Assembly (NCBI GenBank): GCA_002347095.1
Contig: DDWZ01000021.1
Location: forward strand, 54,957-118,956
From: Desulfobulbaceae bacterium UBA2273
Lineage (GTDB): Bacteria; Desulfobacterota; Desulfobulbia; Desulfobulbales; Desulfurivibrionaceae
Length of the DNA stretch: 64,000 nucleotides
Direction: 5' to 3'
Every line of letters starts with the position of its first letter. Positions within the stretch are counted from its first letter, which is position 1. The notes beneath the pieces are model-generated. The model saw only the letters and a program-made list of their open reading frames with translations, was not told the origin of the DNA and ran no database searches. Made by a program: the position numbers and the translations under genes. Below are positions 16,318-26,394 of this stretch, piece after piece.

Positions 16318-16908
16318 ATGTCATCTCCGCGCAACGACTCGAACACCCTTGAAAACATCGCCTCCGACCTCAGAGCTCTTGCCGATGATCTTGCCCAAGG
16401 AAAGCTCAGGGTTGGCAACCGGCTTGTCGAGGTAGGAAACCCTCTGTTTATCAAAACCAAGCAAAAGATCACCGGCGACACAGCGTATTGCACCCTTTCT
16501 TTTCAGGTGCCTCTCCGTGAGTTAAACAAGGAACCCGCACCAACCACCGGTCAGAGGTATTCCCCTGAAAAAAATCAAGAACCCAGGGATGACAGGGAGC
16601 TGCGCCTCAAGGGCCGACCGCCTGAAGGGAAAAAGATAAAAAAAGAGATGAGCTCCCTCTGGAAAACCGTTTCCAAAAAATTGGAGCAGGGACAGGCGCC
16701 CACCCCTGCCGAAGAGAAGTCCCTTATTTCCGCCTTTGAAAACTATACTGTTTTCTCTGAATCAACCTGGCATGAAGAGTGGCTTGCCTGCTTCGCGGTC
16801 CTGCGAGAGGCGCTGGCCTGCGCCCGCAAAGGAGATCTCCGCGCCGCCCAGGAACAAGCGGCAAAGGTGAACGACCTCACCAAGGCCTGCCACAAAAAAC
16901 ATAAGTAG
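16318..16908 (+). CDS. Amphi-Trp-like / XXXCH-like protein of unknown function
   Basis: This 196-residue protein has an N-terminal ~65 residues that look like the small amphi-Trp domain: an IASDLRALADDLAQG helix, then paired beta strands. The C-terminal ~60 residues end in a helical module terminating ACHKKHK, like the XXXCH domain. Both domains are associated in deltaproteobacteria with the so-called GAK gene set (ATP-grasp, amphi-Trp, HprK-related kinase), but none of those partner genes is visible here. A highly charged linker joins the halves. The gene starts 11 bases after the phosphatase, so it belongs to the kinase operon. The function is unknown and the domain assignments are tentative. 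Confidence 0.55.
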   Translation: MSSPRNDSNTLENIASDLRALADDLAQGKLRVGNRLVEVGNPLFIKTKQKITGDTAYCTLSFQVPLRELNKEPAPTTGQRYSPEKNQEPRDDRELRLKGRPPEGKKIKKEMSSLWKTVSKKLEQGQAPTPAEEKSLISAFENYTVFSESTWHEEWLACFAVLREALACARKGDLRAAQEQAAKVNDLTKACHKKHK

Positions 16909-16915
16909 CCTGCCC

Positions 16916-17716
16916 ATGACCCCTTTCGAAATTGTCCGGCGGACCCCAAAAACCAATTGCGGGCAATGCGGCTACCCCACCTGCCTTGCCTTTTCCGCAG
17001 CGGTAGCGAAAAGTGGCGAGAATGTTGGCAAATGCCCCTATCTCGACACCAACGGCCTGGACAGCGGGCAAAAAAAAGGGGTTGCCTTGGAGGAGCTTTC
17101 CGGACAACGCGATCTTGCCCTTATCGAACACCTTAAAGACAAAATTTCCGCCCTGGACTTTACCCGTATTGCGGCCCCGTTGGGCGCCAGCCTCTGTGGC
17201 GAAGGCAATCAGACCCTGTCGTTTCCCTTTCTTGCCCGGGAAGTGCTGCTGAGCAGGCAGGGCATCCTCGTTGATGGCCGCACCCCGGATGACCCCAGGG
17301 ACCAGATCCTTCTCTATAATTATATCCACTCCCAGGGAGGACCGGATCCGACGCTTGACTGGATCGGCCTGGAAACCCTGCCAAATTCCATTTCCAAGGT
17401 AAGAACCCTTGCCACCTATTGCGAAAACAGACTGGCGGAACTCTTTGCCCCTCTTCCCGCCGCAACAATCATGGCCGCTTGCCGGGCGTTAGGCGGGATC
17501 CAACATCCGACTCCTTCCGCGACGCTCGGTTGCATTATCCCGGTTCTGCCCAAGATTCCGCAATATCTTGTCTACTGGGGATCGGAGCCGGACGAAGGAT
17601 TTCCCGCAAAGGTCAAGATGCTTTTCGACCGCCAGGTGCTCAATTTCCTCGACCTGGAATCCCTGATTTTTTCAGCGGAACGCCTGGCGGATCGGTTCGC
17701 CCTCGAGCTTGCCTAA
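16916..17716 (+). CDS. DUF3786 protein with N-terminal four-cysteine Fe-S motif
   Basis: This 266-residue protein opens with a CxxCxxxxC...C motif (C15, C18, C23, C40), as in the Fes-type 4Fe-4S domain of corrinoid/acetyl-CoA synthase subunits. A DUF3786-like body follows, containing LLYNYIHSQGG and FDRQVLNFLDLESL. DUF3786 proteins are common in anaerobes that use corrinoid or CO-dehydrogenase chemistry, but their role is not established. It lies 7 bases after the amphi-Trp-like gene and may be the last gene of the kinase operon. A redox or metal-linked role is inferred from the cysteines. Confidence 0.75.
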   Translation: MTPFEIVRRTPKTNCGQCGYPTCLAFSAAVAKSGENVGKCPYLDTNGLDSGQKKGVALEELSGQRDLALIEHLKDKISALDFTRIAAPLGASLCGEGNQTLSFPFLAREVLLSRQGILVDGRTPDDPRDQILLYNYIHSQGGPDPTLDWIGLETLPNSISKVRTLATYCENRLAELFAPLPAATIMAACRALGGIQHPTPSATLGCIIPVLPKIPQYLVYWGSEPDEGFPAKVKMLFDRQVLNFLDLESLIFSAERLADRFALELA

Positions 17717-17840
17717 GCAGAGTGCCCCTCTGCTGATGGCCACCCTGCCCCGTGATCAACTGATGACATTCCGGCAAATTCCTGTCATACTGCGTTCTCT
17801 TACATAAAAAACATCCCTTCCAATAGTCAGATAAAGAGTC

Positions 17841-19169
17841 ATGGCCCGACAACCCGCCCCACACACCGCTCCCCTGGCAGAACGGTTGCGCCCGCAAACA
17901 CTGGCTGATTTTGTTGGGCAAAAACAGCTTCTCGGCGAGGACAAGCTTCTCCCTCGGCTCATCCGCCAGAGCTATCTGCCCTCCCTGCTTCTCTGGGGTC
18001 CGCCCGGCACCGGCAAAACCACCCTGGCCCGGATCCTGTCCCGGACAACCGGGGCGGAGTTCACCTTCTTTTCCGCAGTGCTGTCCGGAGTCAAGGATAT
18101 TCGCGAAATAGTGTTGCAAGCCCAGGCCGCCAAGGATGAGCGCAACATCGCCACCATTCTTTTCGTGGACGAAATCCACCGTTTCAACAAAAGCCAGCAG
18201 GACGCGTTTCTGCCCCATGTGGAAAGCGGCCTCTTGACGCTCATCGGCGCAACCACCGAAAATCCCTCTTTCCATGTTATCGCGCCCCTTCTCTCCCGGT
18301 GCAGGGTTCTGGTGCTTGAACCGTTGCAGCCCGAGGACTTGGAAACCATTATCCAGCGGGCCATCACGGACAAGGAACAGGGGCTGGGCTCCTGGCAGAT
18401 AACTCTTGCGCCGGAGGCTTCCGCCCACCTGGCCAGAATTGCCGACGGCGATGCGCGCAACCTGCTGAACAGCTTGGAAATCGCCGCCAATCTTGCCGAA
18501 CCGGATGCCACGGGCGCCCGGCATATAACCCTGGCCACGGTGGAAGAAGCCATCCAGCGCAAAAGCCTGCGCTACGATGCGGACGGCGAGGAGCATTACA
18601 ATCTGATTTCGGCCCTGCATAAAAGCCTGCGGGACAGCGATCCGGACGGCGCCCTGTACTGGCTGTGCCGGATGCTCGCCGCAGGGGAGGAGCCCTTGTA
18701 CGTGGTCCGCCGCCTGATCCGCTTCGCCTCGGAAGACATCGGCAATGCGGACCCGCAGGCCCTCATGGTTGCCATCAACGCCAGGAACTCCTATCAAACC
18801 CTGGGCAGCCCCGAGGGAGAACTGGCCCTGGCCCAGGCCGTCATCTACCTTGCCACCGCCCCCAAGAGCAATGCCGTCTATGCCGCGTACAATACGGTAA
18901 TGCAGGAGATCAGGCGCACCGGCAGCCTGCCGGTGCCGCTCCACCTCCGCAACGCGCCAACCACACTGATGAAGGATCTCGGCTACGGCCAGGGCTACCA
19001 GTATGCCCATGACGACCCGCACGCCTTGGTGGATCAGCATCATTTACCAAAACAACTTGTTGGAAAAATCTATTATCAACCCGCCAATCGAGGGTATGAA
19101 GCAGTGATCCGGGACCGCCTCACCAAATGGCGGCAGTTGTTGCGGGATCGAAAAAAACAACCAGCCTGA
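17841..19169 (+). CDS. rarA: Replication-associated recombination protein A
   Basis: This 442-residue AAA+ ATPase of the MgsA/RarA/WRNIP1 family has Walker A GPPGTGKT at 53-60, Walker B LFVDEIHRFNKSQQD, sensor 1 GATTENPSF and a C-terminal tetramerisation region with ASEDIGNADPQAL. RarA acts at stalled or gapped replication forks with SSB. Length and motif order are normal. It stands between the DUF3786 gene and the selenoprotein gene; only 34 bases separate it from the latter, so they may be cotranscribed. Confidence 0.95.
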   Translation: MARQPAPHTAPLAERLRPQTLADFVGQKQLLGEDKLLPRLIRQSYLPSLLLWGPPGTGKTTLARILSRTTGAEFTFFSAVLSGVKDIREIVLQAQAAKDERNIATILFVDEIHRFNKSQQDAFLPHVESGLLTLIGATTENPSFHVIAPLLSRCRVLVLEPLQPEDLETIIQRAITDKEQGLGSWQITLAPEASAHLARIADGDARNLLNSLEIAANLAEPDATGARHITLATVEEAIQRKSLRYDADGEEHYNLISALHKSLRDSDPDGALYWLCRMLAAGEEPLYVVRRLIRFASEDIGNADPQALMVAINARNSYQTLGSPEGELALAQAVIYLATAPKSNAVYAAYNTVMQEIRRTGSLPVPLHLRNAPTTLMKDLGYGQGYQYAHDDPHALVDQHHLPKQLVGKIYYQPANRGYEAVIRDRLTKWRQLLRDRKKQPA

Positions 19170-19203
19170 TTCTCTCTTTAGACGATTGTCAGACCAGGAG
19201 CGC

Positions 19204-20841
19204 ATGACCACCATGAACAGACACGCCGTTTTTTTGCTGTTTTTCTCTCTTGCCCTGCTCAGCATAACCATGCCCACGGCAGGGGATGCGGCACAACAGG
19301 CCCGCCCCCCTGTTCGGCACGAACTGAGCCTCTTTTTTGCCAATGATGTACGGGGGGAAACGGAGCCGTGCGGCTGAAAAAGCAACCAGTTGGGCGGTCT
19401 GCCCAAGAAAGCGCACCAGCTTGAATCCCTGCGGGGAAAAAAATCCGCGGTACTTGCCCTTGACAGCGGGGCCCTGCTTTTCAAGAATGAAAAATTGCCT
19501 CCGGACCAGCGCGAACAGCTCGCCGTTACCGCGCAGGGAATTATCGCGGCATACAGCACGATGTCCTTTGGTGCGGTGGGCGTGGCCAGAGAGGATCTCG
19601 CCGCGGGTCTGCCCTTTCTCCTCACCGTCCAGAAAAAATCGAGCTTCCCCTGGCTGAGCGCCAATCTGCTCAGCCGCAGCGAACGAAAGCCCTGGTTCAA
19701 ACCGCACACCTTGATCACGGCAGGAGGTCTGCGCATCGCGGTCATCGGCCTCACCGCCCAAGGGGCGGACTCGCTCTTCACGGAAAAAGACAACGCGGTC
19801 ATTGCTCCCTGGGAAGAGGTTTTGCCCAAGGAAATCGCCATGCTGCGAGACCGGGCAGACATGACCATTCTGCTTTCCAGCTTCCCCGCCCCGGTAAACC
19901 GCAAAATCGCGGAGGCCCATCCCGAGATTCACCTGATTCTCCAGGCAGGAAACACCCAGGGCAACATCGCGCCGGAGCGGATCAACAACACCCTGATCAC
20001 CCAGGTGGAATCCCAAGGCAAATCCGTGGGCATTCTGGAGGTGCTATGGAACAAACAGAGCAAGAGATGGGAGGAGTCCGGCGCTGAAAATCTGCTGACA
20101 GACAAGAAAAACGAGCTGGACCGCTTGGGATGGCAGATCAACCGGTACCGCAAGCAAGGCGAGCCGGCGCAGGCATTCAAGAACCAGCCCCAAATGCTTG
20201 CAGTCTATAACGACCTGCTTGCAAAGCGGCGACTGCTGGAAGAAGAGATTCTCCGTCTCACCGCCCAACAGAAGGCGCGGGAGACAAACCGTCAACGATT
20301 CTCCTCGTACAGCCCCCATTTTGAAACCATGCGCAAGGACCTTCCGGACAACCCGGCGGTCCGGGCCATTGTCGATGCAACCACCAGCGAGGTGAACCGG
20401 ATCGGCAAGGCGGCGGTAAAGGCAAGAATCTCGGACAAGACCGGGCAACCCCAGGGAGGGCTTCCGGAAAATTATGCCGGCAGCACCGCCTGCACAAGCT
20501 GCCATGTCCCGCAGTTTGCCAAATGGCGCGCCACCCAGCATGCCACGGCCTATGACACCCTGGAGGCCAAGGGGCAGCAGTTCAATGTGCAGTGCCTGCC
20601 CTGCCACATCACCGGCCCCGCCGCCCAGACCGGCCAGGAAATGCTCGCCCTTGCCCATGATTTGCGCCAGGTCGGCTGCGAATCATGCCATGGCCCGGCC
20701 CGTGCGCATACCCTGCAACCGGCGGCGGCCAAGGCCGGCCAGCCGACCATGGATACCTGCCTGCGCTGCCACAGCGGCGAGCATGACGACAGATTCAACT
20801 TCAGCGAGGCGCTCTCCCGCCTCCGCTGCGGCGGGGACTGA
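19204..20841 (+). CDS. Exported UshA-like selenoprotein with C-terminal tetrahaem cytochrome domain (in-frame UGA = Sec58)
   Basis: One gene is interrupted by an in-frame TGA at 19375-19377. The frame is open on both sides, and the protein reads ANDVRGETEPCG-U-KSNQLGG. Related proteins have Cys at this spot (EPCGC), so UGA encodes selenocysteine in a CGU redox motif. A hairpin with apical GGTCT lies just downstream (bacterial SECIS). The full product is 545 residues. It has a signal peptide (1-30), a metallophosphatase/5'-nucleotidase-like domain (about 40-290), a coiled coil (about 290-370) and four haem-binding CxxCH sites (CTSCH, CLPCH, CESCH, CLRCH) in the last ~120. The start at 19204 follows AGGAG. 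It is probably periplasmic and redox active. The family resembles known UshA-like selenoproteins; the substrate is unknown. Confidence 0.88.
19378..19406 (+). promoter_or_regulatory. Bacterial SECIS element
   Basis: Downstream of the TGA, TTGGGC (19390-19395) pairs perfectly with GCCCAA (19401-19406) around loop GGTCT. The loop sequence and the distance from the UGA (18 bases to the first loop G) match the SelB-binding hairpin of Escherichia coli fdhF. It directs selenocysteine insertion inside the coding sequence. Confidence 0.85.
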
Positions 20842-20851
20842 GCTTCGGGCA

Positions 20852-20885
20852 TAAAAAAAGGCCAGGAGACATATGCCTCCTGGCC
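20852..20885 (-). terminator. dnaK terminator
   Basis: GGCCAGGAG (20860-20868) pairs with CTCCTGGCC (20877-20885). Read on the minus strand, the hairpin is followed by a run of seven T. It lies 26 bases past the dnaK stop. Confidence 0.85.
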
Positions 20886-20910
20886 GAAAATCATTGCACT
20901 CCGCAGTGGG

Positions 20911-22818
<1,908 letters not shown>

Positions 22819-22860
22819 CTCATATTCTCCTTACCTAACGGGATGAAACATCCTTGTTAT

Positions 22861-23412
22861 TTATTCTTCAACATTACCCTTTGAAACGACGACCTTGGCC
22901 GCCCGGATAAGTCTGTCCTTAAACATGTATCCCTTCTGATATTCCTGCAAAATCTGGTTTTCCGGCACGTCCGCACTGGCTTCCATGGCCACGGCTTCAT
23001 GGAAATTCGGATCAAAGGGTTGCCCTTCGCCGGCCAGGGGTTTTACCCCGAATTTTTCCAGGGCGCCAAGCAGTCCCTTGCAGGTCAGTTCCACCCCGGT
23101 CAAAAGAGTTTCGGCATCAGGGGAGCACTTGCACTGAGCAACAGCGCGTTCGAGATTATCAAGAAAAGGAAGCAACTCCCGCAGAATGTTCTCTTCCGCA
23201 TACTTGAGCGCTGATTCACGCTCGCGCTGCATTCTCTTTTTGAAATTATCCTGCTCGGCCGCCATGCGCAGCAGCTTGTCCTCAAGCTCCCGGTTTCTCT
23301 CCAAGGCCTTTTCCAGTTGAACCGAGAGATCTTCCTCTTCAGCCGCGGCCTGATTTTCCCCTGAACGCTCCGGCTCAAGAACCTCTTCTCTCTTTTCTTC
23401 TTGCTCAGCCAC
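22861..23412 (-). CDS. grpE: Nucleotide exchange factor GrpE
   Basis: This 183-residue protein has a long Glu-rich coiled-coil N-terminus (EKREEV ... LEKALERNRELEDKLLRM). The C-terminal GrpE signature includes FDPNFHEAVAM and YKGYMFKDRLIRAAKVVVSK-type sequence. It releases ADP from DnaK. The GTG at 23412 is chosen because AAGGAG lies 7 bases upstream; the in-frame extension further upstream has no such site and unlikely composition. It is the first gene of the grpE-dnaK unit. Confidence 0.92.
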   Translation of the reverse strand: MAEQEEKREEVLEPERSGENQAAAEEEDLSVQLEKALERNRELEDKLLRMAAEQDNFKKRMQRERESALKYAEENILRELLPFLDNLERAVAQCKCSPDAETLLTGVELTCKGLLGALEKFGVKPLAGEGQPFDPNFHEAVAMEASADVPENQILQEYQKGYMFKDRLIRAAKVVVSKGNVEE

Positions 23413-23760
23413 CCGTTTCTCCTTTCCGGCGCGATACATCCCTGGGATGTGCGAATCGGACTGTATCCTTCTGCAATAACTTGATTTTTCCAAGTGATTT
23501 CAAGTTTGTGTCCAACAATAAGTATGCTCTTTTTCATTGTCAAGACACGCGGCGGGAATTGTCGAACGGCAAAAAAACCGGCCCCGCAACGCATTTTTGG
23601 CGCTAACCCTCTGTTTTTACGTCCTGCCGGCGAATCCACGCGGCGCAAGCCAGAGGCAATATGGCTTGCGTCATGAAAAAAATTTTAGACATCCGCGGAA
23701 TCACCGATAATGACTGTAGCAGCTACTCGGCTCTCTATTGAAACAGCAGGATCACACCCC
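23413..23760. other. Intergenic region upstream of grpE
   Basis: This 348-base stretch lies between divergent genes. It contains the grpE promoter (listed separately), a CTTGA/TCAAG inverted repeat downstream of it around 23480-23503, and an 8-base-stem hairpin (CGCAAGCC at 23644 with GGCTTGCG at 23663). No CIRCE element and no gene were recognised. Confidence 0.45.
23515..23543 (-). promoter_or_regulatory. Sigma-70-type promoter for grpE-dnaK
   Basis: On the minus strand a consensus TTGACA (23543-23538) is followed after exactly 17 bases by TATTGT (23520-23515). The start region lies about 100 bases before the grpE start. No heat-shock-sigma consensus was recognised. Confidence 0.6.
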
Positions 23761-24522
23761 ATGCGACCCGGAACAATCATCCCCCTCACACTGTTCGTCT
23801 TTGCCTGCGTCTCGGTCAGCGGCGCGGATATGCGCCCGATAAAGAAGCTTCGGGCCGGAATCCCACCCTATGCCGTGACGGAAAAAATCGCCCGGCACAA
23901 CGATCAATTCGTGGCCGGCAGAGCCGCGGACAAGCCATTGCGAACGCCGGGCACTCCGCACATGGTCTGGCTGGCGGATTGCGATGCCCGGGTGCAGGCG
24001 ACGCTCTTGTACCCTGACCCGGTTGACACCATCTATACGGTCCGTAATCCCGGCAATCAATTTTCGCTCTCCGCCGGGGCGATTGACTACGGGGTCAAAG
24101 AACTCCTCTCCCCTGTTTTATTGATCACCGGCAACACCAACAGCGACAGCCTCCGCCTCTTTGCCAAAGGGTATAGCCATCTTGGCCCGGACCTGCGCCG
24201 CAACCTTGATGATCTGCGTCTTTCCTTGGGCAAAGGCGTGGCGGGCAGTGGCCTTGGGGCAATACCAGAGGCGCGGCTGGTTGAAAAAAATGTTGATTTC
24301 CAAGTGGCCACGGCCGTGAAACGCTATGGGCACAGGATAGAAAGCGGCAGGCTGGTGGTGATCGGGGCGGTGATTGACCTGAACAATCAATACGGACACG
24401 GGGCCAATCGGTTGATCATCATCAACATCAATGGCGAAACCGACCGGGAAAGATTACGAGCCATGCACCATCTCATCCGGCTGGACAAACGGCTGCTCGC
24501 TCTGGTTGGCCGCAAGCCCTAG
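23761..24522 (+). CDS. Exported beta-carbonic-anhydrase-like protein lacking zinc ligands
   Basis: This 253-residue protein has a signal peptide (1-22) and a body that follows the beta-carbonic anhydrase fold. A CxDxR-like segment reads D73-C-D-A-R77, VRNPGN is at 95-100, GAIDYGVKEL follows, and then LLITGNTNSD sits where active enzymes have GHxxC. All three zinc ligands are changed: the first Cys is D73 (with Cys one residue on), His is N125 and the second Cys is S128. The Asp/Arg dyad remains. It is therefore probably not a normal carbonic anhydrase; a binding or scaffold role is inferred. The start at 23761 gives a clean signal peptide. The gene stands alone and ends at a strong terminator. 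Confidence 0.65.
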   Translation: MRPGTIIPLTLFVFACVSVSGADMRPIKKLRAGIPPYAVTEKIARHNDQFVAGRAADKPLRTPGTPHMVWLADCDARVQATLLYPDPVDTIYTVRNPGNQFSLSAGAIDYGVKELLSPVLLITGNTNSDSLRLFAKGYSHLGPDLRRNLDDLRLSLGKGVAGSGLGAIPEARLVEKNVDFQVATAVKRYGHRIESGRLVVIGAVIDLNNQYGHGANRLIIININGETDRERLRAMHHLIRLDKRLLALVGRKP

Positions 24523-24560
24523 CAAAAAAAGCAGGGCCAGCGGAAAGAACTACCAGGCAC

Positions 24561-24600
24561 AAAAAAAACCCCGAACGGCAATTCCGTTCGGGGTTTTTTA
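24561..24600. terminator. Bidirectional terminator
   Basis: CCCCGAACGG (24569-24578) pairs with CCGTTCGGGG (24584-24593), flanked by A8 on the left and T6 on the right. It separates the convergent carbonic-anhydrase-like and pyrophosphatase genes and can serve both. Confidence 0.92.
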
Positions 24601-24628
24601 TACACAACAACTTAGGATGTTCAGCGCA

Positions 24629-25558
24629 TTAGCAACCGAAAACCTTCTGCAACGGCGGAACGGTCTGCTTCTTGCGGCTCATCATGCCGGCTACCCACAT
24701 GGAGTTGTTGGCGATCTTACCGCCGAAAGCCTGCTCGATAACCGCGGGCTCATCGGAAACAACCAACAGGTCGGTACCCTCTTTCACAACGTCGGTGAGC
24801 ATGAACAGTACGGAATGACGGCCATCCTTCTTGAGATCCTCAAGGGCCTTGTACAGGTCGGCGCGAATGCCGGCAACCTGATCCAGGGTGGCGAGTTCGA
24901 TCTGGCCGATGCCGACCTTCTTGCCGTTCATGTCGAAATCCTTGTAGTCGCGGAAAACGAGATCCTTCATGGGAACACCTTCCACGGAAGACTTGGCCTT
25001 CAGCATCTCCATGAAGAGCGCATCGGTGTCGGCAACGCCAGCAATGGTTTTCAGCGCGGCAACCGCAGCCTTGTCCGGAGCGGTGCAGGTGGGGGACTTG
25101 AAGTTCACGGTGTCGCTCAGGATGGCGGAAAGCATGGCCCCGGCAATATCCTTGGGCAGAGCGACATTGTTGTTCTTGAACATCTCGTACAGCACGGTGC
25201 AGGTGCAGCCAACGGGCTGGGCGTTGAACACGATGGGATTGTTGGTGGTGATGTCACCGATCTTGTGATGGTCGACAATGGCGATGATCTCGGCGTCCTT
25301 GATGTTTGCCGGAGCCTGACCGATATCACTGAAGTCAACCAGGGCGACCTTCTTGCCGGCAGCGTCCATCATGGTCTGGGGTGCGGCCAGGCCAAAGTTT
25401 TTGAGCACTACGGTGCTCTCGGGGTTCAGCTTGGCTGCCTCAATCTGCATGCAGGCAACGGCGGCGGTGCCGGTCGCCGTCAGATAATGGGCATAGGCAA
25501 TGGCGGCGGCAACGGAATCGGTATCGGGATTTGAATGGCCAACAACACAAACAGACAT
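24629..25558 (-). CDS. ppaC: Manganese-dependent inorganic pyrophosphatase (family II)
   Basis: This 309-residue DHH-family enzyme hydrolyses pyrophosphate. Metal ligands are in place: H8, D12, D14, D75, the DHH triad at 96-98 and D149. The C-terminal DHHA2 domain carries the substrate-binding SRKKQ near residue 297. No CBS or DRTGG insertion is present, so it is the short, unregulated form. It has its own sigma-70-like promoter and ends at a shared terminator, so it is monocistronic. The start MSVCVVGHSNPD is the normal family start. Confidence 0.96.
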   Translation of the reverse strand: MSVCVVGHSNPDTDSVAAAIAYAHYLTATGTAAVACMQIEAAKLNPESTVVLKNFGLAAPQTMMDAAGKKVALVDFSDIGQAPANIKDAEIIAIVDHHKIGDITTNNPIVFNAQPVGCTCTVLYEMFKNNNVALPKDIAGAMLSAILSDTVNFKSPTCTAPDKAAVAALKTIAGVADTDALFMEMLKAKSSVEGVPMKDLVFRDYKDFDMNGKKVGIGQIELATLDQVAGIRADLYKALEDLKKDGRHSVLFMLTDVVKEGTDLLVVSDEPAVIEQAFGGKIANNSMWVAGMMSRKKQTVPPLQKVFGC

Positions 25559-25698
25559 GGTGATCCTCCTTAAATTTTTTTAATGAACCAAAAACATCCT
25601 GTTCCGATCCCAGAACAACGACCTTCCTGAAATCAGAAAATATATGTCACTTCCTAAAAATTAATACCCAGCGCAGGACAACATTATAAAACGCGCAA

Positions 25699-25727
25699 AG
25701 AATAGTGCTATTAGGGTAGAGAGTCAA
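25699..25727 (-). promoter_or_regulatory. Sigma-70-type promoter for ppaC
   Basis: On the minus strand TTGACT (25727-25722) and TATTCT (25704-25699) are separated by 17 bases, about 140 bases before the ppaC start. Confidence 0.55.
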
Positions 25728-25794
25728 GAGGAAAGAAGCACGGGGAGAGACAATCCTGCCTCGCCCCGCATGAGGACGCAACCTGCCAATATTA

Positions 25795-25838
25795 CAAGAC
25801 AAAAACAACAAACACTCCCCAGGCCAGGTTTTGTCTTG
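25795..25838. repeat. 10-bp inverted repeat upstream of the response-regulator gene
   Basis: CAAGACAAAA and its exact reverse complement TTTTGTCTTG lie 24 bases apart, 84 bases before the response-regulator start. This could be an operator or an RNA stem; there is no T-run after it. Confidence 0.45.
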
Positions 25839-25921
25839 CCCCACGCCCTTGTTTTATGTAACAATTCACTGCAGACTTGATTTTCCGTAAAGACAACCCC
25901 TGTCACCGATTGAGCATCCCC

Positions 25922-26383
25922 ATGAAGGCAACTGAAGCACCACACGAGGCGGCCCAACCCAACAAGGCTCCAAAACGCCAGAAAATCCTGGTCGCAGAGG
26001 ATAACCCGGTGGTCCGCAAGGGGTTGAACAATTTTCTGGTGAAATGGGGATACGAACCGATTGAGGCGGATAACGGCGACACCGCCTGGAACGCCCTTGA
26101 AACCGACCCCACCATAACCATTGCCATTCTGGACTGGAACATCCCGGGCCTGAGCGGCATGCAGGTCTGCCAACGTATCCGCATGCGCGCGGCCGGGCCT
26201 TATGTGTACACGGTCATCTTCAGCGCCCGCAGTTCCATCGAGGAACAGGTTCTCGCCCTGGAAGGCGGAGCGGACGATTACCTGGTCAAACCCGCCAAAC
26301 CCTCTCTTCTCAGAGCCAGACTCGGGGTTGGCCAGCGGATCCTCAGTTTATTGGCCGGCCCCAAGCCCGGCCCGGCCAAATAA
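25922..26383 (+). CDS. Single-domain response regulator
   Basis: This 153-residue protein is a receiver domain only: acidic pocket E26-D27 (VAEDNPV), phospho-acceptor D71 in LDWNIPG, and conserved Lys in DDYLVKPAK. There is no output domain, only short tails, so it probably acts by protein-protein contact as CheY- or DivK-like proteins do. A Lys/Pro-rich N-terminal extension precedes the domain. No kinase gene is adjacent. The gph gene follows after 11 bases, so the pair may be cotranscribed. Confidence 0.88.
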   Translation: MKATEAPHEAAQPNKAPKRQKILVAEDNPVVRKGLNNFLVKWGYEPIEADNGDTAWNALETDPTITIAILDWNIPGLSGMQVCQRIRMRAAGPYVYTVIFSARSSIEEQVLALEGGADDYLVKPAKPSLLRARLGVGQRILSLLAGPKPGPAK

Positions 26384-26394
26384 GCGCGTCCTCC

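Larger units (their letters stand above)
25559..25921. other. Divergent intergenic region with ppaC promoter and inverted repeat
   Basis: This 363-base stretch without genes holds the ppaC promoter and a 10-base inverted repeat (CAAGACAAAA at 25795-25804 with TTTTGTCTTG at 25829-25838, 24 bases between arms). Nothing else was recognised. Confidence 0.5.

Noticed and set aside
19186..19377. Separate 63-residue peptide followed by a second gene starting at 19390
   Set aside because: Same frame on both sides of the TGA, homologous Cys at the position, and a SECIS hairpin right after it; one selenoprotein explains all.
23413..23560. CIRCE (HrcA) element upstream of grpE
   Set aside because: The TTAGCACTC-N9-GAGTGCTAA motif is absent; only a different CTTGA/TCAAG repeat is present.
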